A stretch of DNA of 64,000 nt from Sphingomonas sp. Leaf67 (GCF_001421965.1 NZ_LMLP01000019.1:62001-126000); one strand, 5' to 3'; shown: positions 37,048-46,978, counted from the first letter of the stretch. Notes: generated by a model from the sequence alone, not told the origin. A program made the numbers and translations.

Positions 37048-38247
37048 CTAGCGCTCCGACCGGATCGCCAGCGCGGTCAGCCCGCCACCCGCCGCGACCA
37101 GCGCCAGCACGACGAACACCGCGCCCAGCCCTGCCCCTGCCGGCACCAGCGCCGCCAGCAGCGGCGGAACGCAGGCTGGCAGCGTGTTGGTGAGGTTCAG
37201 GATCGCCAGATCGCGCCCGCGGGTCCGTGGCGAGGGCAGCAACTGCATCGCCAGCGCCGAATGCAGCGCGAGGAACACCGACAAGCCGGTCTGGGTCACG
37301 CCATAGCCGATCGCCGCACCGACGAAGCCCGGCGCGATTGCCATGCCGATCAGTCCGGCCACGACCAACAGCGTCGCGCCGCCCAGAAACGGCTTGCGCC
37401 CGCCGACCCGGTCGGACCAGCGCCCGGCGACAATGGTGGCGACGACCACCACGGCGGTGACGATCGCCATCGCCCGCGCGACCGGTCCGGCCGCATCGCC
37501 GTCGCCCCGCCAGCGGTCGGCGAAATGGAAGAAGGCGTAGGCGGTCAGTCCGTTGCCCGCGACCTGCATCGCCAGTCGTGCGACCCAGGCACGGATCAGG
37601 TCGCCGCGCGGCACGACGCTCGCCGCTGCTGCGTCATCGTTCGACGCCCCATCGCCCGCCCCCCGCTCGCGCACGAACAGCAGGAACGGCAGGATCATCA
37701 CTGCCGCCAGCACGACGTTGGCGGCGAAACGTGCGCCTTCGCCGACGAACATCGGGGCAGTCACCGCTGCCGCCGACAACACCCCGATCGGGTGCGAAAT
37801 GCCGAGCAGGCCCGACACCCGCCCCTTGTCGGCATCGGGGACCTCGTCGGCGATGACCGCCACCATCGGCGCGAACATCAGGTTGAGCGCGACCTGCCAG
37901 AAGGCGATGGCCGCGAACAGCCAGCCAGGCGTCTGCGCGCAGTGGATCGCTGCGAAAGCGAGGGCGATCAGCACCAGCCCGACTGCGATCGGCGACCGCC
38001 GGCTGCCGCTGCGCCGCCAGCCGATGTCGCTCAGCCAGCCGGCGGCGATATTGGCGATGCTGGCGATCAACGCCCCGCCCAGCACCACCTGCCCCAGCAA
38101 AGCGACCCGGTTGGCGGGGTCGATCGCAGCGACCTTCACCTGCAACAGGATCGATACGAACGGCATGAATGCGACGAACAACCCGCAATAGGCGAGCGTA
38201 TAGAGTGCGACGAACCCGCGCGGCGTCGCGACCGGGGGTGTGTTCAA
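37048..38247 (-). CDS. MFS transporter, coupled to the LOV kinase
   Basis: The 399-residue protein has about 12 hydrophobic segments and an MFS loop (AGWLSDIGWRRSGSRR, then ADEVPDADKGRVSGLLG). Its substrate is not recognised. The start appears to be TTG at 38247, forming a TTGA overlap with the stop of the LOV hybrid kinase; no ATG or GTG fits before the first helix. Coupling to the kinase suggests shared control or a sensory link, but that is inference. Confidence 0.85.
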   Translation of the reverse strand: MNTPPVATPRGFVALYTLAYCGLFVAFMPFVSILLQVKVAAIDPANRVALLGQVVLGGALIASIANIAAGWLSDIGWRRSGSRRSPIAVGLVLIALAFAAIHCAQTPGWLFAAIAFWQVALNLMFAPMVAVIADEVPDADKGRVSGLLGISHPIGVLSAAAVTAPMFVGEGARFAANVVLAAVMILPFLLFVRERGAGDGASNDDAAAASVVPRGDLIRAWVARLAMQVAGNGLTAYAFFHFADRWRGDGDAAGPVARAMAIVTAVVVVATIVAGRWSDRVGGRKPFLGGATLLVVAGLIGMAIAPGFVGAAIGYGVTQTGLSVFLALHSALAMQLLPSPRTRGRDLAILNLTNTLPACVPPLLAALVPAGAGLGAVFVVLALVAAGGGLTALAIRSER

Positions 38248-40832
38248 CGTCCCGCGGTCCGGCGCAGCGCGACGACCAGCCGGCGGATGGTATAGGGTTT
38301 GTGCAGCAGATCGAACCCCATCGTGCCGTGGCGGACGATCACGTCGCTATAGCCGCTGGTCAGGAGCACCGGCAGCTGCGGATACCGATCCCGCACCCGC
38401 GCCGCCAGTTCCATGCCGTCGATGCCCGGCATCATCACGTCCGAAAACACGACATCGAAACCCTGCGGGTTGTCCGCCAACAGGTCGAGCGCCACCTGCC
38501 CGTCGGCCGCGTGGACGGTGATGAAACCCTGCGCCTCCAGCGCATGGGTGGTGGTGGTGCCGACCGCGTCGTTATCCTCGACCACCAGCACGCGCAGCCC
38601 GTCGCCGCCGCCCGGCTCGATATCGTTGCGGAGCGGGGCGGCATTGCTGGTCGGCGCGGCGGCGCGCGGCAGGTACAGGATGAATTCGGTATTGCCGGGC
38701 ACGCTGCGCGCGCGGACCTCGCCCCCCGATTGCTTGGCGAAGCCGAATACCTGGCTGAGCCCGAGCCCGGTGCCCTTGCCCAGCGCCTTGGTCGTGAAAA
38801 AGGGTTCGAACATGCGCCCGAGCGTTTCCTCGTCGATACCGCTGCCGGTGTCGGCGATGGTCACCGCCACGAACCGTCCCGGCACGGCGGGGGCGGCCGC
38901 GCTGGCGGGAATGCCGTCGATACACCCGATCGACAGCGTCAGCCGCCCCTCCCCCTGCATCGCGTCGCGGGCATTGGCGGCGATATTGACGATGGCGGTG
39001 TCGAACTGGTTCGGATCGGCATCGACGAATGCCGGGTCGGCGCTGGCGTTGATCGTCACGTCGATCCGGGAGCCCGCCAGCGTGCGGATGATGTCGCCTA
39101 GTGCCGCGACCGCGACATTGGCGTCGAACGTCTCGGGCTGGAGCGCCGAGCGGCGGGCGAAGGCGAGCAGTTGTCCGGTCAGTTTCGCGGCCCGATCGAC
39201 GGTATCGCTGATCGCCGAGAGATAGCGTTCGCGACGTTCGGGCGCGAGCGAAGGCTGGCGGAGCAGATCGACCGAGGAGCGGACAATGGTCAGCAAATTG
39301 TTGAAGTCATGGGCGACGCCGCCGGTCAATTGTCCGATCGCCTCCATCTTCTGGCTTTGGCGCAACGCATCCTGGGCGGTGACCAGCGCCCTGGTCCGGT
39401 CGACCACCTGTTCCTCGAGCGACGATGCCAGCGCCGCGAGTTCGTGTTCGGCGCGGCGGCGTTCGGTCGCGGCGCGGGTGCGTTCGGCGACTTCGCGAAT
39501 AAAGGCGATTTCGTCGTCGCGCCAGACGCGCGGCTCGCCGTGGTTGGCGTACAGCAGCGCGACCAGCCCGCCGAGTTCGGTGAGCGGCATGTTGATGAAC
39601 GCGCGGGCATTGATCGATTCCAGTTGGGCGGCGGTGTCGGCAGTGCGCGGATCGACCCGGGCATCCTCGACCACCGCCGTCTCGCCGCGTTTCAGATCGT
39701 CGATATAGTGGCCATAATCCCGGAACTGGAGCACCCCGGCCAGACTGGCCACGCCCGGCGCGTTCCAGTCGCGATCGATGGTGATCGTCTCGGCAGCGCG
39801 ATCGACGATGCCATAGCCGACCCGGTCGACACCCAGCGCCTCGCCGATGATGCGCGCGGCGGCGGCGGTCATCTCGATCGGGTCGTCGGGCAGGCGCAAC
39901 ATCTCGTTCAGCTCGGCCATCGCCGCGCGCATCCGTTCCAGCCGCTTGTACGCGGTGACGTCGATCGACACGCCGGTCAGTCGCGTGATCTCGCCCGCGG
40001 CGTTACGGGTCGGCTGCCCCCGGCTGGCGATCCAGCGCGTCTCGCCATCGGGCACGCGGACGCGAACCTCGATCTCGAGCGCTTCGCCAGCAAGGCTCGC
40101 CTCGATCGCGGCTATCGTCGCAGCGTGATCGTCGGGGTGGAGGATCGCGGAAATTTCGGCAGGCGATGGCGGATAATCGGTGTCGAAACCGAAATTGGCG
40201 CGGCAGATTGCCGACATGCTCAGCTGTCGCGTGATGCGGTCGAAGGACCATGTGCCGAACCGCCCTGCCTCCAGCGCGAACAACATCTCGCGTTCGCGCT
40301 CTTCCTGTTCGCGGAAGCGGCCTGCCAGTTCGGCGAGCAATGCGGCATTGGTCGATTCGAGTCCGTCGACCCGGTCGCGTTCGGCGGTGACGTCGAGCTG
40401 GCTGGCGAAGAAATAGGCCAGTTTGCCATCGGCGTCGGGGACAGGCGCCAGCAGCAACCGGTTCCAGAACGCCGTCCCGTCGCGGCGATAGTTGCGGATG
40501 TCGATCTCGATCGACTCTTCGGCCGCCACCGCCGCGCGGATCTGCGCGACCGCCGCGGGGTCGCTGTCCTCACCCTGCAGAAAGCGGCAGTTGCGGCCGA
40601 TCACCCAGTCACGGTCGTAACCGGTCAGGCGGCAAAAGGCGTCATTGACGAAGACCAGCGGATTGTCCGGCAGCCGCGGGTTGGTGACGACCATCGGCAT
40701 CCGGGTCGCGCGCACCGCTGCGACGAACGGGTCGGTGCCGCTGTCGGTACCGGCAATTTCCAGCGCGATGCGATGATCGTCGCGCCGCGCCCGTTCGCTG
40801 CTGCCCCCGTCCAGATCCACGTCGCCTCGCAT
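38244..40832 (-). CDS. LOV-domain hybrid histidine kinase (blue-light sensor)
   Basis: The 862-residue protein starts with a LOV domain (about 35-150). GRNCRFLQG carries the flavin-adduct Cys82, and NYRRDGTAFWNRLLLAP plus FFASQLDVT carry the FMN-binding Asn and Gln residues. Then come a PAS domain (about 185-300), a GAF domain (about 315-460), a coiled coil, HisKA with phospho-acceptor His508 in VAHDFNNLL, an HATPase domain (NIAANARDAM, DTGSGID, GTGLGLS) and a receiver with Asp798 in SDVMMPG. It should respond to blue light. ATG 40832 is preferred; a GTG at 40886 is possible. No cognate regulator is adjacent. Confidence 0.92.
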   Translation of the reverse strand: MRGDVDLDGGSSERARRDDHRIALEIAGTDSGTDPFVAAVRATRMPMVVTNPRLPDNPLVFVNDAFCRLTGYDRDWVIGRNCRFLQGEDSDPAAVAQIRAAVAAEESIEIDIRNYRRDGTAFWNRLLLAPVPDADGKLAYFFASQLDVTAERDRVDGLESTNAALLAELAGRFREQEEREREMLFALEAGRFGTWSFDRITRQLSMSAICRANFGFDTDYPPSPAEISAILHPDDHAATIAAIEASLAGEALEIEVRVRVPDGETRWIASRGQPTRNAAGEITRLTGVSIDVTAYKRLERMRAAMAELNEMLRLPDDPIEMTAAAARIIGEALGVDRVGYGIVDRAAETITIDRDWNAPGVASLAGVLQFRDYGHYIDDLKRGETAVVEDARVDPRTADTAAQLESINARAFINMPLTELGGLVALLYANHGEPRVWRDDEIAFIREVAERTRAATERRRAEHELAALASSLEEQVVDRTRALVTAQDALRQSQKMEAIGQLTGGVAHDFNNLLTIVRSSVDLLRQPSLAPERRERYLSAISDTVDRAAKLTGQLLAFARRSALQPETFDANVAVAALGDIIRTLAGSRIDVTINASADPAFVDADPNQFDTAIVNIAANARDAMQGEGRLTLSIGCIDGIPASAAAPAVPGRFVAVTIADTGSGIDEETLGRMFEPFFTTKALGKGTGLGLSQVFGFAKQSGGEVRARSVPGNTEFILYLPRAAAPTSNAAPLRNDIEPGGGDGLRVLVVEDNDAVGTTTTHALEAQGFITVHAADGQVALDLLADNPQGFDVVFSDVMMPGIDGMELAARVRDRYPQLPVLLTSGYSDVIVRHGTMGFDLLHKPYTIRRLVVALRRTAGR

Positions 40833-40900
40833 CGCCCACACAACGTGGCCCGACGGCCGCCGTTCCGCAGCCGTGCCCCCGGGCACATCCTATGATCGGA

Positions 40901-41902
40901 TCAGCGGCGGACGTCCAGCCCGCCGGCAAGAAACGCATCGATATCGGATTGATGAAACAGGCTAAAATCGCCGGGCAACGAATGCTTCAGCGCCGCGACC
41001 GCAAGGCCCCAGCGCGCTGCCACGTCCTCGCTTTCACCCGACATCAGACCGTGCAGCACGCCGCTGGCAAAGGCATCGCCGCCGCCGATCCGGTCGACGA
41101 TGCCGGAAATCGAGACTTCCGGGGTCTGCACCGAACCGCCCGGCATATCGATCCGTGCCGACAGCCGGTGATGGTCGGCATCGATGACATGGCGCGCCGT
41201 CGAGGCGATGTGTTTGAGGTTCGGGAACGCCGCGAACGCCGCTTGCGCAGCTTCGCGCCGACGATCTTCGCCATCGCCCGAGAAATCCTGTCCGAGCAGC
41301 AGCGACACGTCGCGGTGGTTCCCGAACAACAGATCGGCAAGGCCGACCAGCCGGGTCAGCACGCTGCGCGGGTCGCTGTCCCATGCTTCCCACAGGCGGG
41401 CACGGTAATTGCCGTCGAACGAGATCGTCAGCCCCCTCGCGCGCGCGGCTTCGGCGGCTGCGATCGCGGCGTTTGCGCTTTCCCGCCCCAAAGCCGGGGT
41501 AATCCCCGACAAGTGCAGCCGGGTGCAGCCGTCGAGCAGCCGGTCCCAGTCCCAGCTGTCGGCCGGTGCAGTCGCAAAGCTGGAGCCGGCGCGATCATAG
41601 ACAATGTCCGACGCGCGCAGCCCCGCCCCGACGCTGAGGAAATACAGGCCCATACGTCCGTCACGGGTCACGACCCGCGAACAATCGACGCCCTGCGCGC
41701 GGAGCGCCGACACGGCTCCCCGTCCCAGCGGGCTGTCGGGTACCGCGCTGGCGCAGGCGCTGGCATGACCAAGATTGGCGAGACCGACCGCGACATTCGC
41801 CTCCGCCCCGCCGACATTCACATCGAACCGGCCGCTCTGCATCAACAGCTCGCGGCCCGGCGCGGTCAGCCGCAGCAGCAATTCGCCGAAGCAAAGGATC
41901 AT
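40901..41902 (-). CDS. kdgK: 2-keto-3-deoxygluconate kinase (PfkB family)
   Basis: The 333-residue sugar kinase phosphorylates 2-keto-3-deoxygluconate to KDPG. The PfkB signature DRIGGGDAFASGVLHGLM lies near residue 270, and FDVNVGGAEANVAVGLA near the N-terminus. The assignment to KDG rests on kduD and kduI just upstream. Its ATG overlaps the kduD stop in an ATGA junction. kdgA, needed next, is not in the window. Confidence 0.88.
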   Translation of the reverse strand: MILCFGELLLRLTAPGRELLMQSGRFDVNVGGAEANVAVGLANLGHASACASAVPDSPLGRGAVSALRAQGVDCSRVVTRDGRMGLYFLSVGAGLRASDIVYDRAGSSFATAPADSWDWDRLLDGCTRLHLSGITPALGRESANAAIAAAEAARARGLTISFDGNYRARLWEAWDSDPRSVLTRLVGLADLLFGNHRDVSLLLGQDFSGDGEDRRREAAQAAFAAFPNLKHIASTARHVIDADHHRLSARIDMPGGSVQTPEVSISGIVDRIGGGDAFASGVLHGLMSGESEDVAARWGLAVAALKHSLPGDFSLFHQSDIDAFLAGGLDVRR

Positions 41903-42651
41903 CGCGCCAGCCATCCCCCATCGACCGCAAGGACATGGCCGTTGACATAGTCCGACGCGGACGAGGCGAGAAAGACCGCCGCACCGCCCAGATCGTCGGC
42001 CGCACCCCAGCGTCCGGCCGGTATCCGTTCGACAATCTGGCGGTTGCGGGTTTCGTCGGCCTGCAACGCGGCGGTATTGTTGGTGGCGATATAGCCCGGC
42101 GCGATCGCGTTGACGTTCACGCCCTTTGCCGCCCATTCGTTCGCCAGCAGCTTGGTCAGGCCGCCGATCCCGGATTTCGATGCGGTATAGCTCGGCACGC
42201 GGACACCGCCTTGAAAGGTCAGCATCGACGCGATGTTGATGATCTTGCCCTGCCCCTGCGCAATCATGTGGCGGCCGGCCGACTGGCAGAGGAAGAACAC
42301 CGATTTCAGGTTGGTGTCGATCACCGCGTCCCAATCGGCTTCGGTGAAGTCGAGGCTGTCGGCGCGGCGGATGATCCCGGCATTGTTGACCAGAATATCG
42401 AGCCCGCCCAGCGTGTCGACGACCTGCGACACGACCCCGTCGACCGGTGCGATGGTCGACAGGTCGGCGGAGACGATTTCCGCGCGGCGACCCATCGCCT
42501 GCGCCCGTTCGGCGGTGTCGGTGGCCGGGGTGCGACCGATCAGCGCGACATCGGCGCCAGCAGCGGCGAGCGCCAGCGCGATGGCCTGTCCGATGCCGGT
42601 ATTGGCACCGGTGACGGCCGCGACCCGGCCCGAAAGATCGAAGGGATTCAT
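41899..42651 (-). CDS. kduD: 2-deoxy-D-gluconate 3-dehydrogenase / DKII reductase
   Basis: The 250-residue short-chain dehydrogenase reduces 2,5-diketo-3-deoxygluconate to KDG in uronate or pectin breakdown. TGANTGIGQAIALA is the cofactor site, VNNAGII the structural motif, and YTASKSG the catalytic Tyr-Lys pair. Similarity to KduD (FDLSGRVAAVTGANTGIG) and the neighbours kduI and kdgK support the name over a generic SDR. 94 bases separate it from kduI. Confidence 0.88.
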   Translation of the reverse strand: MNPFDLSGRVAAVTGANTGIGQAIALALAAAGADVALIGRTPATDTAERAQAMGRRAEIVSADLSTIAPVDGVVSQVVDTLGGLDILVNNAGIIRRADSLDFTEADWDAVIDTNLKSVFFLCQSAGRHMIAQGQGKIINIASMLTFQGGVRVPSYTASKSGIGGLTKLLANEWAAKGVNVNAIAPGYIATNNTAALQADETRNRQIVERIPAGRWGAADDLGGAAVFLASSASDYVNGHVLAVDGGWLAR

Positions 42652-42745
42652 GGCAATTCCTCCTGGCCCCGCCGCGGCGGGGAGGCAATCTTCTGCATAG
42701 CTGCGATGACGGCGTCGGCCCCGCCTGCGCGAGGGCCGCCGCGGA

Positions 42746-43585
42746 TCACGCCAGCTGACAGATGTCGAGCACGTTCATGTCGGTATAGTCCTGGTTCTCG
42801 CCCGCCATCGCCCAGATAAAGGCATAGGCGCGCGTGCCCGACCCCATATGCACCGACCACGGCGGCGAGATGACCGCTTCCTCATTGCCCATGACGATGT
42901 GGCGCATCGCTTCGCCCTCGCCCATGTAATGGAACACCTTGTCGTTGTCGGTCGGCAGTTCGAAGTAGAAATAGATCTCGCTGCGACGCTCATGGATGTG
43001 CGGGGGCATGGTGTTCCACACGCTGCCGGGCTTCAGCACCGTCAGCCCCATGACCAGCTGCGCCGAATCGCATACGCCCGGAATGACCAGCTGATAGATG
43101 GTACGTTCGTTCGATTCCTCGAGGCTGCCACGGTCGAGCGCATTGGCGTCGGCGATGCCGAGCTTGCGGGTGGTGAAGCCCTTATGCGCCGGGCAGGACG
43201 CGATATAGAAACGCGCGCCCGTGCCGCCGAATTCGACGTCGGTGGCGCCCATGGTGACATAGACGCAGTCCTTGTTGCCGAGCGTGAACGTCTCGCCATC
43301 GACGGTCAGGGTGCCTTCGGCCTCGCCGACATTGACCACGGCCATTTCGCGCCGTTCGAGAAACGGATGCCCGGCGGCCGATTTCGGTTCGGTCTGCGCG
43401 GGCAGCTTCACCGGCGCATCGCCCACCGCGACGCCACCGATCACGAACCGGTCGGCATGGGTATAGTTCAGGACGCATTCGCCTTCGCGGAACAGGCCCT
43501 CGATCAGATACCGGTCGCGCAGTTCCTCGTTCGAAACGCATTCCATCATATCGGGATGCGTTGCGTAATAGGTGCGGTCGAACAT
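42746..43585 (-). CDS. kduI: 5-dehydro-4-deoxy-D-glucuronate isomerase
   Basis: The 279-residue cupin-fold isomerase converts 5-keto-4-deoxyuronate to DKII, the step before Kdu[27 protein letters not shown] is shown here by its key parts YYATHPD and [13 protein letters not shown]; the metal site lies in [19 protein letters not shown] six bases before the ATG at 43585 selects that start over 43597. It leads the minus-strand kduI-kduD-kdgK unit, which degrades unsaturated uronates. Confidence 0.93.
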   Translation of the reverse strand: MFDRTYYATHPDMMECVSNEELRDRYLIEGLFREGECVLNYTHADRFVIGGVAVGDAPVKLPAQTEPKSAAGHPFLERREMAVVNVGEAEGTLTVDGETFTLGNKDCVYVTMGATDVEFGGTGARFYIASCPAHKGFTTRKLGIADANALDRGSLEESNERTIYQLVIPGVCDSAQLVMGLTVLKPGSVWNTMPPHIHERRSEIYFYFELPTDNDKVFHYMGEGEAMRHIVMGNEEAVISPPWSVHMGSGTRAYAFIWAMAGENQDYTDMNVLDICQLA

Positions 43586-43603
43586 GAGTCTCTCCATCAG
43601 GTA

Positions 43604-43859
43604 ACCGGTATCAGCAGACGCTCGCTGCCAAAGGGTCCGGCGGTTCGATTTCGTTGCTACTGTCCTACCCCCCCTGAACCGTCCCGTCGACCGGTTTTTA
43701 CGAGGCAGGAATGGCGGATTTGCGTCGGATCGAACCTTGGCGGCTAAAGGAACCTACGCGCCTTGTCGTTCCGTAATGTGATTATCCTGTTCGACATGCG
43801 GACATTCCGTTGTCACAAACACGGCTATCAGTGGCATATCTCTTGATTATGACACCGGT
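43604..43859. promoter_or_regulatory. Cluster of three ACCGGT-centred sites between kduI and hemF
   Basis: ACCGGT cores stand at 43604-43609, 43690-43695 and 43854-43859. Two share the wider form G-NN-ACCGGT-NN-C. LacI-family regulators of sugar-acid genes in alphaproteobacteria bind palindromes of this kind. They fit operators for the kdu unit; no LacI gene is in the window. They lie in the 343-base gap 43586-43928, which holds no other gene. Confidence 0.4.
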
Positions 43860-43928
43860 TCCCTTGCCGGGTACATCCGGTAGATATCTTCCGTCCTCTT
43901 GCCCCTGCCCGCCTCGCCCGGCAAAGCG

Positions 43929-44777
43929 ATGGTCATGCAACCGCTCGACCCCCAGCAACAGTCCGCCCGTACCTGGTTCGAATCGCTGCGTGACCGTATC
44001 TGTGCGTCGTTCGAAGCGATCGAGCGCGAGGGCGGGTCCGACGCGACCTTCGACTATACCCGCTGGGACCGCACCGATCCGTCGGGCGAACCCGGCGGCG
44101 GCGGCGTTCGCGGGGTGATGAAGGGCGAGGTGTTCGAAAAGGTCGGGGTGAACGTCTCAACGGTCGGCGGCACATTCGAAGGCGAGTTCGCCAAGTCGAT
44201 CCACGGGGCCGCCGACGATCCGCGGTTCTTCGCGACGGGTATCAGCCTCGTCGCACACATGGCCAATCCGCATGTCCCGGCCGTCCATATGAACTGCCGG
44301 TTTCTGGTGACCACCAAGCGCTGGTTCGGCGGCGGCGCGGACCTCAATCCACCCATCCCCTATCCGCAGGATACCGCCGACTTCCACGCGGCGATGCAGA
44401 CCGCCTGCGACGCCCATGATCCGGCGCATTATCCACGGTTCCGGCAATGGGCCGACGACTATTTCTACATCCCCCATCGCGGGGTGCACCGGGGTGTCGG
44501 CGGCATCTTTTATGACCATCTGTCGAACGACTGGGACGACGATTTCGCCTTCACCCGCGATGTCGGGGAAGCATTCCTGTCGATCTATCCGCAACTGGTC
44601 CGGCGGCGGATGAGGATGCCGTTCGACGATGCGGATCGCGCACGCCAGCTCGAATGGCGTGGGCGCTATGCCGAGTTCAATCTGGTCTATGACCGGGGGA
44701 CGCTGTTCGGGCTGAAGACCGGCGGCAATATCGATGCGATCCTGATGAGCCTGCCGCCGCTGGCGACGTGGAGCTGA
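43929..44777 (+). CDS. hemF: Oxygen-dependent coproporphyrinogen III oxidase
   Basis: HemF uses O2 to make protoporphyrinogen IX from coproporphyrinogen III. The 282-residue protein has the family stretches GGGGVRGVMKGEVFEKVGVN (partial), PAVHMNCRFL with an active-site His, WFGGGADLNPPIPY and RRGLFGLKTGG-like GTLFGLKTGGNIDAILMSLPP. Starts at 43929 or 43935 are both plausible. The neighbouring GNAT gene follows after four bases. Confidence 0.95.
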   Translation: MVMQPLDPQQQSARTWFESLRDRICASFEAIEREGGSDATFDYTRWDRTDPSGEPGGGGVRGVMKGEVFEKVGVNVSTVGGTFEGEFAKSIHGAADDPRFFATGISLVAHMANPHVPAVHMNCRFLVTTKRWFGGGADLNPPIPYPQDTADFHAAMQTACDAHDPAHYPRFRQWADDYFYIPHRGVHRGVGGIFYDHLSNDWDDDFAFTRDVGEAFLSIYPQLVRRRMRMPFDDADRARQLEWRGRYAEFNLVYDRGTLFGLKTGGNIDAILMSLPPLATWS

Positions 44778-44781
44778 CGGA

Positions 44782-45375
44782 GTGGCGCTGATCCCGGTCA
44801 AGCCGGACGAGGTGGCGACGATCGTCACCTCGCTCGAAATGCTCGAACGGCCGCGTCCGGCCCCGCTACCGGCGTCGCCGCTGCAACTGGTGCGCTGGGA
44901 CAAGCCGGGAATCGATCGCTATCGCGCGCTCTTCCGCCGGATCGGCCAGCCATGGCTGTGGTTTTCGCGTCTGGTGATGGCGGACGAAACGCTGGCCGCG
45001 ATCCTTCGCGGCGATGCGGTCCGCATCTGGGCGGTGGTCGACCGCGCGGGGATCGAGGTCGGGATGCTCGAACTCGACGACCGGAAGGCGGGCGAGTGTG
45101 AACTATCCTATGTCGGGCTGATCCCCGAACTGACGGGACAGGGCCATGGACGGTGGCTGATGGCGCAGGCGCTGGCGCTGGCCTGGCGCAGGGACGTGCG
45201 CCGGGTCTGGGTCCATACCTGCACGCTCGACCATCCCGGCGCGCTCGCCTTCTATCGGCGCTCGGGGTTCGTGCCGTACCAGCGGACGATCGAGACCTTC
45301 GCCGATCCGCGTGCCATCGGCATCCTTCCCGCCGACAGCGCGCCGCATTATCCTTTGCTCGCCAACCGTCGATAG
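44782..45375 (+). CDS. GNAT-family N-acetyltransferase
   Basis: The 197-residue protein has the GNAT acetyl-CoA loop LTGQGHGRWLMAQAL near residue 117, followed by VHTCTLDHPGALAFYRRSGF. The N-terminal 50 residues are an extension. Substrate unknown. It starts with GTG at 44782, four bases after hemF, and its last 28 bases overlap the convergent membrane-protein gene. Confidence 0.85.
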   Translation: MALIPVKPDEVATIVTSLEMLERPRPAPLPASPLQLVRWDKPGIDRYRALFRRIGQPWLWFSRLVMADETLAAILRGDAVRIWAVVDRAGIEVGMLELDDRKAGECELSYVGLIPELTGQGHGRWLMAQALALAWRRDVRRVWVHTCTLDHPGALAFYRRSGFVPYQRTIETFADPRAIGILPADSAPHYPLLANRR

Positions 45376-46088
45376 ACGGTCGCCCGGACCAGCGCGAAGG
45401 CGGTCGACATCGCTGCCCCGACAAAGGCGATGGCGGTCGCGAGCATCGCCATGGTCACCGGATTGCCGCCGCTGCGCGATACCGCACTGGCGGTGCTGGT
45501 CAGCAGCAACGCAATCAGTTGCCCGCCGAAATACAGCAGCGCCGACAGCGACAGCAACTGCAGCACATGGCCACGGGTCAGCGCGAGCGCCCGGCTCATC
45601 GCATCGCCGAAGCGCCGCTGCGGCTCGGCCAGCAGCACCGGCATGACCACGAACACGCGGCCGATCACGTACAGTGCGGGCAGCACCAGCAACAGCAATC
45701 CGCCGAGCTTCGCCGCGTTGACCAGCAGCATCGCGACGACCAGCACCGGCAGACGACGGAAGACGCTGCGCAACGCCGCGCCCACCGTCGGCCGCGCGGG
45801 ATCGAGCAGCAGCGCCAGCAGCACCGCGATGCCGATCAGCTCGGCCAATGCCTGCACCGCCAGCCACGGCGCATTCTCGATCAGTTGCGCCTGCAACGCC
45901 GCGACGAGCGCACCGTTGTCGGCCGTTGCCGGATCGGCGGACACCGGCGCGCTGTCCATCGTCAGCAGCAGCGACAGCATCAGATTGGGCAAGAAGAAGA
46001 ATATGCCCGCGACCGCCACGATGACGTCGCGATCCCGCCGCCAGATCGAAACCGCTTCACGTACCGCCGCAGCGACATCCAGCCTCAT
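45348..46088 (-). CDS. GPDPase membrane-domain-like protein, copy B
   Basis: The 246-residue membrane protein has about five hydrophobic segments and the sequence RALALTRGHVLQLL, which parallels [14 protein letters not shown] in its upstream neighbour. This is the pattern of the membrane domain once noted in glycerophosphoryl diester phosphodiesterases (YciC/UPF0259-like); no catalytic domain is attached. The start overlaps the stop of copy A in ATGA; its own end overlaps the GNAT gene by 28 bases, tail to tail. Confidence 0.75.
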   Translation of the reverse strand: MRLDVAAAVREAVSIWRRDRDVIVAVAGIFFFLPNLMLSLLLTMDSAPVSADPATADNGALVAALQAQLIENAPWLAVQALAELIGIAVLLALLLDPARPTVGAALRSVFRRLPVLVVAMLLVNAAKLGGLLLLVLPALYVIGRVFVVMPVLLAEPQRRFGDAMSRALALTRGHVLQLLSLSALLYFGGQLIALLLTSTASAVSRSGGNPVTMAMLATAIAFVGAAMSTAFALVRATVYRRLASKG

Positions 46089-46921
46089 GCGAAGACGGCC
46101 AGATCGTCCTGCTCGCCGACGACGGCGCGATACAGCTTGCCGATGAACGCCGACTGGAACAGCGCCAGCACCGAACTGACCGCGGCAACGGCGACCGCGC
46201 CGGCGATGGCCGCGATCGACAGGCCGCCGGTATCGCCGGCGATCAGCGCAACGACCGAACCGAACACGAACTGTGCCGCCGATACGGCGATCCCCGCGAC
46301 AATGGCGTACAAGATGATGAGGCCGATCAGCTTCCACGTCATCCCCCGCGTCAGCGCGAACGCCCGACCGAACGCGCCCAGCCCCCGCCGCTCCATCGCC
46401 ACGACGGCGTTGATCGGCAGCAACCGTGCCGACAGCCACAGGACGAACAGCGCAAAGACGAGGAAATAGAGCAGCGCCGAGCCGAGCTTGCCGAATTCGG
46501 ACGGCTGTAGCGACGTGCCGTTGGCGATCGCCATGAAATCGAACCCGCTGGCCACCGCCAGCAGGATGCCCGGCAGCGCAAGGATGCCAAGCGCGACCAG
46601 TACGACGACACTGAGCCCCACGAGCGGCACGAACCGGGTGGTGGCGATGGTCATCGCCGCATGGCGATCCTCACGCCCGCTCGGCTGCGCGGCAAAGCCG
46701 ATCAGATACAGCGCTCCCCAGAGCGAGATCAGCGTGGTCGCAACCGACAACAGCCCGAGGCCGGCGGCGGTACCGCCGGTCGCGTCGGCCCGCACCCCGG
46801 CCAGGCTACCGCTGATCGCCGGAGCAGCGAACTGGGTCACGATCAGTACCGGCATCACGGTGCCAAGATGTTCGCGGACGAAATCGACCGCCCGGTCCCA
46901 CACTGTTCCGACACTTACCAT
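46085..46921 (-). CDS. GPDPase membrane-domain-like protein, copy A
   Basis: The 278-residue membrane protein has about six hydrophobic segments and the motif [14 protein letters not shown] near residue 195. It is paralogous in layout to the gene that overlaps its stop, suggesting a local duplication and a heteromeric pair. No catalytic residues are apparent. The ATG at 46921 is used; upstream in-frame sequence is antisense to lipB. Confidence 0.72.
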   Translation of the reverse strand: MVSVGTVWDRAVDFVREHLGTVMPVLIVTQFAAPAISGSLAGVRADATGGTAAGLGLLSVATTLISLWGALYLIGFAAQPSGREDRHAAMTIATTRFVPLVGLSVVVLVALGILALPGILLAVASGFDFMAIANGTSLQPSEFGKLGSALLYFLVFALFVLWLSARLLPINAVVAMERRGLGAFGRAFALTRGMTWKLIGLIILYAIVAGIAVSAAQFVFGSVVALIAGDTGGLSIAAIAGAVAVAAVSSVLALFQSAFIGKLYRAVVGEQDDLAVFA

Positions 46922-46978
46922 CGTTGCGCTCGCTCCCCATTTGATCGATGGACCTCGCTCTACCCCTCCTCTTCCCGA

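Noticed and set aside
39171..40895. Plus-strand 574-codon open frame opposite the LOV kinase
   Set aside because: Antisense to conserved LOV, PAS and GAF domains.
43749..43770. GGAAC followed by CGTT between kduI and hemF as an EcfG promoter
   Set aside because: The spacing is 13 bases, not 16-17.
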